Of a stretch of DNA of 5,705 nt, positions 1 through 4,496 are shown piece after piece. Where the stretch lies: NCBI GenBank assembly GCA_002509485.1, contig DAWO01000118.1:22206-27910 (forward strand). The letters run 5' to 3'. This DNA is from Methanolinea sp. UBA477. GTDB taxonomy: Archaea; Halobacteriota; Methanomicrobia; Methanomicrobiales; Methanospirillaceae. Under the pieces are notes generated by a model. That model made no database searches. It saw only the letters and a list, made by a program, of their open reading frames with translations, and was not told where the DNA came from. Numbering within the stretch: the first letter of the stretch is position 1; every line of letters starts with the position of its first letter. The position numbers were made by a program, and so were the translations under genes.

Positions 1-74
1 TGCTTCTCGAGGAATGCCTTGACCATGCGGCAGTACGGGCAGTTCTGTGTGAAATATACGGTAACTCTGGGCAT
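1..74 (-). CDS. Glutaredoxin-like thiol-disulfide oxidoreductase, N-terminal part (cut by window edge)
   Basis: Only the first 24 codons lie in the window; the gene continues past the left edge. The visible peptide starts MPRVTVYFTQNCPYCRMVKA, a beta strand followed by a CPYC redox motif (C12 and C15) and the start of the next helix. This is the hallmark of glutaredoxins and small archaeal thioredoxin-like proteins. Members of the family reduce protein disulfides in the cytoplasm using a pair of cysteines. The start is the ATG at 74..72 on the minus strand, with a short AGGA about 6 bases before it. The gene reads in the same direction as rubrerythrin, 173 bases downstream of it, so it may have its own promoter (see the TATA-like box near 98-109). 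Whether it is a true glutaredoxin, an NrdH-like protein or a thioredoxin cannot be decided from 24 residues. Confidence 0.8.
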   Translation of the reverse strand, partial: MPRVTVYFTQNCPYCRMVKAFLEK

Positions 75-97
75 GTATTCCTGATTTACAACGCGAT

Positions 98-109
98 TTG
101 TAATAATAC
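98..109 (-). promoter_or_regulatory. Possible TATA box of the glutaredoxin-like gene, overlapping an inverted repeat
   Basis: On the minus strand the sequence reads roughly GTATTATTACAA, an A/T-rich box centred about 30 bases before the ATG at 74. This fits an archaeal promoter giving a very short leader. It overlaps an inverted repeat, TTACAA (86-91) and TTGTAA (98-103), separated by six bases. The box is only a match by eye to the loose archaeal TATA consensus. Confidence 0.3.
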
Positions 110-174
110 TGATCTAATTCCCATTGACCGGATACTTTTCGATCAGAAAATCCTTTCGATGCATCTTCCTTTGG

Positions 175-180
175 AAAAAA
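175..180 (-). terminator. Possible T-run terminator of rubrerythrin
   Basis: Read on the minus strand, a run of six T follows a short C-rich stretch about 68 bases past the rubrerythrin stop. Archaeal transcription often ends at such T-runs without a hairpin. No convincing stem precedes it, so the call is weak. Confidence 0.25.
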
Positions 181-247
181 GGGGTTTTGTTACGCTCATC
201 AATCGGGGATCTTTTTTAGAAAACGGGGTCTTTGGATGTCAAATCCC

Positions 248-748
248 TCAGACGATCTCCTTGAAGACCTTCTTGAAGACCTTGCATATCGCGCATTTAT
301 CCGGTGCTTCACCAAGGAAAATATTTCCACAGACCGGGCAGAGCCAGACTGTCCGGTTCGACATGTCATGACCTGATTTCAGGGATTTTAATGCCTCGCT
401 GTAGTAGTCTGCGTGGACTTTCTCTGCCTCCAGGGCATAATTGAAGGCAAGCAGGACGTCACTCTTCTTCTCTGCCTCGGCCTCCTTCACGAATTCGGGA
501 TACATCTCGGTAGATTCGTAGGTCTCCCCGGCAACGGCCTTCTCGAGGTTGTCCATCGTTGATCCGATCATTCCCGTCGCTTTCATGAGTTTCTTTGCAT
601 GGATAGCCTCTGCCTCTGATGCTGCCTTGAAGAGGCGACCGATATTTACGTATCCCTCCGACTCCGCCTTCTCTGCAAAGGCGGCATATTTCCGGTTCGC
701 CTGGGATTCTCCTGCAAACGCTTCCATTGCATTTTCATCAGTTGCCAT
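248..748 (-). CDS. Rubrerythrin (di-iron peroxidase with C-terminal rubredoxin domain)
   Basis: A 166-residue cytoplasmic protein. Rubrerythrins reduce H2O2 to water, with electrons arriving through the rubredoxin centre at a non-haem di-iron site; they protect anaerobes from oxidative stress. Residues 1-125 form the ferritin-like four-helix part. The expected ligands are visible: E14 (GES), E47 and H50 (EAEAIH), E75 and E78 (GETYE) and E109 and H112 (EAEKVH). Residues 130-166 form a rubredoxin-type knuckle with C137-P-V-C140-G and C152-A-I-C155. All key residues are present and the length is slightly below the classical 191-residue form, as usual for compact archaeal members. The ATG at 748 is chosen because the family begins just before the first helix. 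The frame stays open for 124 codons further upstream, but that stretch overlaps radC and has no family similarity. No Shine-Dalgarno is seen, so the mRNA may be leaderless. Confidence 0.95.
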   Translation of the reverse strand: MATDENAMEAFAGESQANRKYAAFAEKAESEGYVNIGRLFKAASEAEAIHAKKLMKATGMIGSTMDNLEKAVAGETYESTEMYPEFVKEAEAEKKSDVLLAFNYALEAEKVHADYYSEALKSLKSGHDMSNRTVWLCPVCGNIFLGEAPDKCAICKVFKKVFKEIV

Positions 749-770
749 GGTTCTAACTTTGGCAAGATTC

Positions 771-780
771 GTAAAAAAAG
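771..780 (-). promoter_or_regulatory. Possible TATA-like box of rubrerythrin
   Basis: The minus strand reads CTTTTTTTAC 23 to 32 bases before the rubrerythrin ATG. This is where a TATA box would sit if the transcript started at or next to the start codon. The lack of a ribosome binding site before that ATG supports a leaderless transcript, but the box is a poor match to TTTATATA. Confidence 0.3.
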
Positions 781-803
781 GTATCCTATCAAGAACCCCG
801 GGT

Positions 804-828
804 TTGCTTTGAAGCAACAAAAAGCAAC
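804..828. promoter_or_regulatory. Candidate operator: three TTGCTT/AAGCAA half-sites between rubrerythrin and radC
   Basis: TTGCTT at 804-809 and AAGCAA at 812-817 form a perfect inverted repeat with a 2-base centre. A further AAGCAAC at 822-828 repeats the AAGCAAC at 812-818 with a 10-base period, one helical turn. The group lies in the 142-base divergent intergenic region, about 56-80 bases before rubrerythrin and 63-87 before radC, so one bound regulator could act on both. No regulator is known for this site; the role is inferred from the pattern and position. Confidence 0.35.
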
Positions 829-890
829 CTTTTTTTGAGCGGTGCACCCAACTCCATTTTACAAAAGAATGGGTCTTCCCCTTGCCATCC

Positions 891-1553
891 ATGAAGAGAA
901 TCCACGACATTTCCAAGTGCGATCGTCCGAGAGAGAGGATCGTATCCCGCGGTGCGGAGTCGCTTTCTGATATAGAACTCATCGCGGCGATAATCGGTTC
1001 TGGTTCACGGGACAGGGACGTATTTGCAGTGGCAAGGGACATTGCCAGGCAGCTCTCTGATAACCCTGAAAGCCTGACATACGAGGGTTTGATGGAGATA
1101 CACGGGATTGGAGACAGCAAGGCTTCACAGATCCTCGCATGCTTCGAACTCGGGCGGAGATACTACAGGACAAACGATGCAGTAAAAGTCTCCTGTCCTG
1201 AAGACATCCTGCCGCTTGTTTCAGATCTCACAAACCAGAAGCAGGAGCATTTCGTCTGTATAACGCTGAATGGTGCGAATGAAGTTATCGCCAACAGGAC
1301 CATCACAGTCGGGCTTCTCAACCACAGCCTCGTTCACCCCCGGGAGGTCTTTGCGGATGCTATCTCTGACCGGGCAGCATCGATCATCTGTGTCCACAAC
1401 CACCCGTCAAATACCCTTGATCCAAGCAGCCAGGACATCGCCGTCACCAGGCAGCTTGCTGATGCAGGAAACCTCCTCGGGATACGTCTGCTCGATCACC
1501 TCATCGTGGCAAGGGCAGGTTTTGTGAGCATGAAGGAGCGGGGGCTCCTTTAG
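891..1553 (+). CDS. radC: RadC-type JAB/MPN-domain protein (UPF0758 family)
   Basis: A 220-residue protein with the full RadC layout. The N-terminal segment has the family signature around RPRERIVSRGAESLSDIEL (residues 12-30). A helix-hairpin-helix-like segment follows at about 67-90 (EIHGIGDSKASQI). The C-terminal JAB (MPN) domain covers about 100-220 with the zinc metalloprotease-like motif: E152, H169-N-H171-P-S, then S179-x-x-D182. These residues bind zinc in JAMM proteins. RadC was once linked to DNA repair, but its biochemical role remains unsettled. The ATG at 891 is chosen because family members start MK-I-x-D and then reach the RPRE motif within about 15 residues; a TTG at 882 in frame is less likely. 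It is divergent from rubrerythrin and converges on the next gene, overlapping its stop by four bases. The family is mainly bacterial, so acquisition by transfer is possible. Confidence 0.92.
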   Translation: MKRIHDISKCDRPRERIVSRGAESLSDIELIAAIIGSGSRDRDVFAVARDIARQLSDNPESLTYEGLMEIHGIGDSKASQILACFELGRRYYRTNDAVKVSCPEDILPLVSDLTNQKQEHFVCITLNGANEVIANRTITVGLLNHSLVHPREVFADAISDRAASIICVHNHPSNTLDPSSQDIAVTRQLADAGNLLGIRLLDHLIVARAGFVSMKERGLL

Positions 1554-2158
1554 GAATTGTTCTCTTCCGTCTGAAGCATCCTTCCGAGTTCGTATCCTTT
1601 CTTATATGCCTCTTCGAGGAGTTCCGGCCTCTTGGTAAGGTCCTGAATCGTGTCCATATCGTTTATGAGAAGATCGTCCCAGTACGAGACGTCGATGATC
1701 TCGAAGAATGCCTTCATCGTAAGTTTCGCACCATCAAATACATAGGGGACATTCATCCCTGATATGCCAAGATAAAGGCCTTTCCGGTGCGATCTCTTCT
1801 CTTCTGGAACCATCGGATTCTTCCTCATGTACTTTGCCATGAAAAAGACCTGGAACCGGTCGATGAATGACTTCAAAAGACCGGGAATTCCCATTGTCAT
1901 CACCGGTGTCGCGACGATCAAGCTGTCAAGTTCGCGGAACTTCTCGTACATCCCTGTCATATCGTCCTTTATTGCGCATTCTTCGTGCTCACGACAGTAA
2001 AAGATCTCCCTGCATGCCTGGATATTCAGCTTGATGACCTCGATCTTTTCAACCCTGCAACCAGCATCCTTTGCACCTTCGAGGGCTTTATCAAGGAGAT
2101 TTGCCGTATTCCCTGCCGTCAGCGGACTTCCAAGAAGACCAATTACCAGCTTGCCCAT
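1550..2158 (-). CDS. Iron-sulfur flavoprotein-like NADPH-dependent FMN reductase family protein, missing one cluster cysteine
   Basis: A 202-residue flavodoxin-fold protein. Residues 1-20 hold the first strand and the FMN phosphate loop (GLLGSPLTAGNT). The centre carries the family segments ATPVMTMGIPG and SFIDRFQVF, shared with the two flavoproteins at 3878-5093. Isf proteins bind FMN and a 4Fe-4S cluster through a compact motif C-x2-C-x2-C-x5-C, and pass electrons from ferredoxin to acceptors, including O2 and H2O2 in Methanosarcina thermophila. Here the same positions read C49, I52, C55, C61: spacing is kept, but the second cysteine is isoleucine. A four-cysteine 4Fe-4S cluster is therefore unlikely; a three-cysteine cluster or FMN-only protein is possible. 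The ATG at 2158 fits the family start. No Shine-Dalgarno is visible. The TAA stop overlaps the radC stop on the other strand. Confidence 0.88.
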   Translation of the reverse strand: MGKLVIGLLGSPLTAGNTANLLDKALEGAKDAGCRVEKIEVIKLNIQACREIFYCREHEECAIKDDMTGMYEKFRELDSLIVATPVMTMGIPGLLKSFIDRFQVFFMAKYMRKNPMVPEEKRSHRKGLYLGISGMNVPYVFDGAKLTMKAFFEIIDVSYWDDLLINDMDTIQDLTKRPELLEEAYKKGYELGRMLQTEENNS

Positions 2159-2197
2159 GATTCAATTATACATGCAATTCCCAAAATAGATTTGTAT

Positions 2198-2215
2198 TTC
2201 ATGATTCGTCATGAA
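2198..2215. promoter_or_regulatory. Palindrome TTCATGA-N4-TCATGAA in a divergent promoter region (candidate operator)
   Basis: A perfect 7-base inverted repeat around TTCG. It lies 40-57 bases before the flavoprotein gene on the minus strand and 80-97 before the zinc-ribbon start at 2295. The position, just upstream of where a TATA box for the flavoprotein gene would lie, suits a dimeric transcription factor. A smaller inverted repeat, CGTTT-TT-AAACG, lies at 2239-2250. The function is inferred from symmetry and location only. Confidence 0.4.
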
Positions 2216-2294
2216 TCCCGAAATAACGGAATTTTGACGTTTTTAAACGAATAAACAGGAATCTGATGGAACGAACAAAAGTGATAAATAATCT

Positions 2295-2549
2295 GTGCGA
2301 CAAGATTACCATTTGGTGATAGAACTGGTTGAAAAAGTAAGAGCTGGAGAGAAAGTCGGTCCTGGGAAGTATGTCTGCATCGATTGCGGACGCGAATTCG
2401 AACTCGACGCAGTAGAGCAGGATCTCCGAAAATGCCCACACTGTGCGTGTGAAGAATACCAGTGTTTCCCGATGACACATATCCGGCCGGATGTAAAAAC
2501 CCCGGAAGACGCGCTTCATCCGCCAAAACGCGGAAAGAGCAACCAGTAA
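2295..2549 (+). CDS. Small zinc-ribbon protein of unknown function
   Basis: An 84-residue protein (from GTG 2295) with two CxxC knuckles, C28-x2-C31-G and C47-P-H-C50, inside the pattern G-K-Y-V-C-I-D-C-G ... K-C-P-H-C. This is the typical look of a zinc ribbon or rubredoxin-like metal site. C52 and C57 follow closely and are extra. The N-terminal 20 residues are a predicted helix rich in charge (ELVEKVRAGEK) and the C-terminus is basic (PPKRGKSNQ). There is no signal peptide or membrane segment. The start is uncertain: GTG 2295, TTG 2313 and GTG 2316 are all in frame and none has a clear ribosome site. An A/T-rich box at 2282-2291 would favour a leaderless start near 2316. It is the last gene before the desulforedoxin operon and on the same strand. 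I do not recognise a function; roles in metal binding or redox are guesses from the neighbours. Confidence 0.72.
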   Translation: MRQDYHLVIELVEKVRAGEKVGPGKYVCIDCGREFELDAVEQDLRKCPHCACEEYQCFPMTHIRPDVKTPEDALHPPKRGKSNQ

Positions 2550-2597
2550 CTTCCAAAATTTTTCTCAAATCTTTGGGTTGTGGTGAATCGGAACAGG

Positions 2598-2636
2598 CTG
2601 ATATGAAAAAGTTCCCACAACTTTTTCCAATATCAG
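2598..2636 (+). promoter_or_regulatory. Strong hairpin / inverted repeat upstream of the desulforedoxin operon
   Basis: The left arm CTGATATGAAAAAGTT (2598-2613) pairs with 2619-2636 across a 5-base loop, CCCAC. This gives 16 base pairs with a single 2-base bulge (2628-2629). It ends 36 bases before the desulforedoxin ATG and 24 before its ribosome binding site. It could be an operator overlapping the operon's promoter (the A/T-rich right arm would be the TATA region), an RNA structure in the leader, or the end of the zinc-ribbon transcript. No T-run follows the stem, so a terminator of bacterial type is the least likely. Confidence 0.5.
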
Positions 2637-2660
2637 AAGAAGGGACAATATGCCCTGCAT

Positions 2661-2668
2661 GAGGTGAT
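2661..2668 (+). promoter_or_regulatory. Ribosome binding site of the desulforedoxin gene
   Basis: GAGGTGAT, an almost complete complement of the 16S rRNA 3' end, sits 4 bases before the ATG at 2673. It supports translation of the 42-codon gene that follows. Confidence 0.7.
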
Positions 2669-2672
2669 ATAC

Positions 2673-2801
2673 ATGGTGAATGTTTCAAAAGAAGGAGAAG
2701 TCTACGAGTGTCAGATATGCGGAAATGTAGTTGAAGTCAAGGTTGCCGGCGGCGGCGAGCTGATCTGCTGTGGACAGCCCATGGACCTGAAAAAGGAGTG
2801 A
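2673..2801 (+). CDS. Desulforedoxin (stand-alone desulfoferrodoxin N-terminal domain)
   Basis: A 42-residue protein, easily missed because of its size. It carries the desulforedoxin iron site: C13-Q-I-C16-G and the adjacent pair C32-C33-G, followed by Q-P-M-D-L. This matches the Fe(S-Cys)4 domain of Desulfovibrio gigas desulforedoxin, which is 36 residues long, and the N-terminal domain of two-iron desulfoferrodoxin. The superoxide-reductase iron domain of desulfoferrodoxin is absent, so this is a one-electron carrier and not a superoxide reductase. The family forms homodimers in the cytoplasm. The ATG at 2673 has an excellent Shine-Dalgarno (GAGGTGAT). Its last codons, AAGGAGTGA, hold the ribosome site of the next gene, which starts 5 bases after the stop; the two are almost certainly co-transcribed and coupled. 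Together with the peroxiredoxin downstream it may supply electrons for peroxide reduction, but that is inference. Confidence 0.9.
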   Translation: MVNVSKEGEVYECQICGNVVEVKVAGGGELICCGQPMDLKKE

Positions 2802-2806
2802 ATTCG

Positions 2807-3151
2807 ATGGCAAAGGATCTTAACGAACTCGAAGGTTTGATTGGAAAGGTCCCCAAATTCTTCAGGGGACTAGCCGAACAGGACCCCCAGATGTACGAGA
2901 TGGTGATGAAACTCGAAAGCCACATCTGGGATGACGGTGCACTTTCGAAGAAGACGAAGAAGCTGATCGCGATTGCAATCGCTGCATCCCTCCGTGACCA
3001 GCATGCCACCAGGGCACAGCTGGCAGGAGCGGCAAATCTTGGGCTTACGAAGAATGAGGTCGAGGAGGCGCTGAGAGTGGCCTTCCTGCTTGCCGGCATG
3101 CCTGCCTATGTGTATGGCAAGGCACAACTGGATGAGATAATCAAGGACTGA
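2807..3151 (+). CDS. AhpD-like / carboxymuconolactone decarboxylase family protein without cysteines
   Basis: A 114-residue, all-helical protein. The core KKTKKLIAIAIAASLRDQHA (50-67) and L-A-G-A-A-N-L-G-L-T-K-N-E-V-E-E-A-L (72-89) is the conserved helix pair of the carboxymuconolactone decarboxylase / AhpD superfamily. In AhpD a CxxC pair with a nearby histidine in this region reduces the peroxiredoxin AhpC. Here the region reads D64-Q-H66-A-T-R-A-Q, and the whole protein has no cysteine at all, so thiol chemistry is ruled out. H66 could correspond to the histidine kept in decarboxylase-type members. The ATG at 2807 is preferred over a GTG at 2798 because GGAGTGA lies 5 bases before it. The gene sits 5 bases after desulforedoxin and 27 before the peroxiredoxin start, in one operon. 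It may act as a scaffold or an enzyme on an unknown substrate. Confidence 0.88.
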   Translation: MAKDLNELEGLIGKVPKFFRGLAEQDPQMYEMVMKLESHIWDDGALSKKTKKLIAIAIAASLRDQHATRAQLAGAANLGLTKNEVEEALRVAFLLAGMPAYVYGKAQLDEIIKD

Positions 3152-3178
3152 GCGTGTATGTGCGGAGAGTTCAATGCA

Positions 3179-3799
3179 ATGCCGATAATCGGCGAACCTG
3201 CCCCGGATTTCCAGGCGCTGACGACCCAGGGAATGGTGAAGCTCTCTGACTTGAAGGGAAAGTGGGTTGTGATATTCTCGCATCCCGCTGATTTCACACC
3301 GGTCTGCACGACCGAATTCATTGCCTTCTCCCAGGTAGCCGACGAACTTGCCAAGATGAATGTGCAGCTGATGGGCCTCTCCATCGATTCTGTGCATTCA
3401 CACCTCGCCTGGGTCAGGAACGTCAAGGAGAAGATGGGAGTCGAGATCCCGTTCCCCATCATTGCCGACCTCGACATGAACGTGGCGAAGAAATACGGCA
3501 TGATTCATCCGGGCCAGAGCTCGACAGCGACCATCCGGACGGTCTTCTTCATCGATGACAAGGGAATCATGCGGGCGATGATCTATTACCCGCTCTCCAA
3601 CGGGCGGTACATCCCCGAGATCATCAGGCTCGTAAAAGCCCTTCAGACCACCGACAAGCACGGCGTCTCAACTCCGGCAAACTGGCAGCCCGGCGACAAG
3701 GTCGTGGTTCCGGCACCCAAGGACCAGTCAGAGATGAACACGCGCCTTTCAGAAGGCTACGAGTGCAAGGACTGGTATCTCTGCTTCAAGCAGATCTGA
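3179..3799 (+). CDS. Peroxiredoxin, archaeal Prx6-type
   Basis: A 206-residue thiol peroxidase that reduces H2O2 and organic hydroperoxides in the cytoplasm. The active site is S-H-P-A-D-F-T-P-V-C-T-T-E-F, with peroxidatic C43, T40 and P36, and the supporting arginine R120. The long C-terminal domain (about 130-206) includes the family's N-W-Q-P-G-D segment and ends with E-C196-K-D-W-Y-L-C202. The archaeal enzymes of this class, such as that of Aeropyrum pernix, carry two cysteines with the same spacing here, one of which resolves the oxidised peroxidatic cysteine. They form large ring decamers. The start at 3179 (MPIIGEPAPDF) matches the family, with GGAG at 3164-3167 about 11 bases before it. 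An in-frame ATG at 3158 would add seven residues (MCGEFNA) and an extra cysteine, and cannot be excluded. It is the last gene of the desulforedoxin operon. Confidence 0.96.
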   Translation: MPIIGEPAPDFQALTTQGMVKLSDLKGKWVVIFSHPADFTPVCTTEFIAFSQVADELAKMNVQLMGLSIDSVHSHLAWVRNVKEKMGVEIPFPIIADLDMNVAKKYGMIHPGQSSTATIRTVFFIDDKGIMRAMIYYPLSNGRYIPEIIRLVKALQTTDKHGVSTPANWQPGDKVVVPAPKDQSEMNTRLSEGYECKDWYLCFKQI

Positions 3800-3803
3800 A
3801 AAT

Positions 3804-3821
3804 ATTTTCCTTTTATTCTTT
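3804..3821 (+). terminator. T-rich archaeal terminator after the peroxiredoxin operon
   Basis: A pyrimidine-rich stretch with three T-clusters (TTTT, TTTT, TTCTTTC) starts 5 bases after the peroxiredoxin stop. Archaeal RNA polymerase stops at such T-tracts. A small inverted repeat, CTGCTT-C-AAGCAG (3781-3793), lies just before it inside the last codons. The next gene has its own promoter, which agrees with termination here. Confidence 0.45.
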
Positions 3822-3846
3822 CTGCGGGTTTTCACAAAAATAACAC

Positions 3847-3854
3847 TTTTTATA
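3847..3854 (+). promoter_or_regulatory. TATA box of the iron-sulfur flavoprotein operon (leaderless)
   Basis: TTTTTATA, followed by CTTT, is the best TATA box in the window. Its centre is about 27 bases before the ATG at 3878, the distance from TATA box to transcription start in archaea. Together with the absence of a Shine-Dalgarno before that ATG, this predicts a transcript that begins at or within a few bases of the start codon. Confidence 0.55.
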
Positions 3855-3877
3855 CTTTGGGACAGATAGCGTCAATC

Positions 3878-4492
3878 ATGGCAATCAAGGTCCTGGCCTT
3901 TGCAGGAAGCCCCCGGAGGGGTGGGAATTCCGAGACTCTGCTCGACTGGGTTCTCGACGCGATGAAGAAAGAAGGGGACGTGGAGATAGAGAAGATCGCA
4001 CTCACCGAGGCGGATGTACATCCATGCAAGGGCTGCAACGCATGTGAAGTGTTGAACAAGTGCGTGCAGAGAGACGGAATGGATGTCCTGCATGACAAGA
4101 TCATCGAGGCGGACTGCATGGTCCTCGCCGCCCCCATCTACTGCATGGGCATCTGTTCGCAGGCCAAGGCCCTGATCGACCGGTTCCAGGTGTTCAGGTC
4201 ACGGAAATTTGTCCTGAAACTGCCGGTTGTCCCTCCCGAACGAAAGGGTAAACGCCTGGGTGTCTTTCTTTCCACCGCAGGCCAGGACTGGGACCATGTA
4301 TTCAACGGTGCGGTCCCGTCAGTCAAATGCTTCTACCACGTGGTCGAGATACGGGACGCAGATATCCACTACCTCATGATCAATAATGTCGATGAGAAGG
4401 GTGCCATTCTCAACCATCCTTCCGCAAAAGCGGATGCTGAAAGACTGGGCCATGATGTGATCAGGGAACTACAGGGCCGGCTTTCGGAGTGA
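3878..4492 (+). CDS. Iron-sulfur flavoprotein (Isf-type, NADPH-dependent FMN reductase family)
   Basis: A 204-residue flavodoxin-fold protein. The FMN phosphate loop is A-G-S-P-R-R-G-G-N-S (9-18). The compact cluster motif is complete: C50-K-G-C53-N-A-C56-x5-C62, the C-x2-C-x2-C-x5-C pattern that binds a 4Fe-4S cluster in Methanosarcina thermophila Isf. Conserved stretches A-A-P-I-Y-C-M-G-I-C and L-I-D-R-F-Q-V-F follow. The Methanosarcina protein is a dimer that takes electrons from ferredoxin and can reduce O2 and H2O2 to water. The ATG at 3878 is chosen over a TTG at 3857 because it begins directly before the first strand (MAIKVLAF) and sits 25 bases after a strong TATA box; the TTG lies inside the region between TATA box and start site. 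The next gene begins 4 bases after its stop and uses GGAGTGA in this gene's end as its ribosome site, so the two form an operon. Confidence 0.93.
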   Translation: MAIKVLAFAGSPRRGGNSETLLDWVLDAMKKEGDVEIEKIALTEADVHPCKGCNACEVLNKCVQRDGMDVLHDKIIEADCMVLAAPIYCMGICSQAKALIDRFQVFRSRKFVLKLPVVPPERKGKRLGVFLSTAGQDWDHVFNGAVPSVKCFYHVVEIRDADIHYLMINNVDEKGAILNHPSAKADAERLGHDVIRELQGRLSE

Positions 4493-4496
4493 GACC

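Noticed and set aside
549..812. Open frame of 87 codons on the plus strand
   Set aside because: It lies antisense to rubrerythrin, whose active-site residues are all in place, and shows no recognisable domain.
749..1120. Upstream extension of the rubrerythrin frame by 124 codons
   Set aside because: The extension overlaps the well-supported radC gene on the other strand, has no rubrerythrin similarity, and the family begins at the ATG at 748.
2598..2636. Hairpin as a bacterial-type rho-independent terminator for the zinc-ribbon gene
   Set aside because: No T-run follows the stem, and archaeal termination relies on T-tracts; one lies earlier at 2559-2563.
2462..2662. Plus-strand open frame of 66 codons after the zinc-ribbon gene
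   Set aside because: It starts inside the zinc-ribbon gene in another frame, runs through the hairpin spacer, and has no ribosome site or recognisable motif.
2199..2688. Minus-strand open frames of 106 and 159 codons
   Set aside because: They run antisense through the zinc-ribbon gene and the hairpin region, have no family features, and are frame shadows of that gene.
2673..2801. Desulfoferrodoxin / superoxide reductase
   Set aside because: Only the small Fe-Cys4 domain is present. The catalytic iron domain with its histidine ligands is missing, and the following gene is unrelated.
2870..3661. Minus-strand frames of 175, 131 and 87 codons opposite the AhpD-like and peroxiredoxin genes
   Set aside because: They are antisense to conserved proteins and carry no domain of their own.
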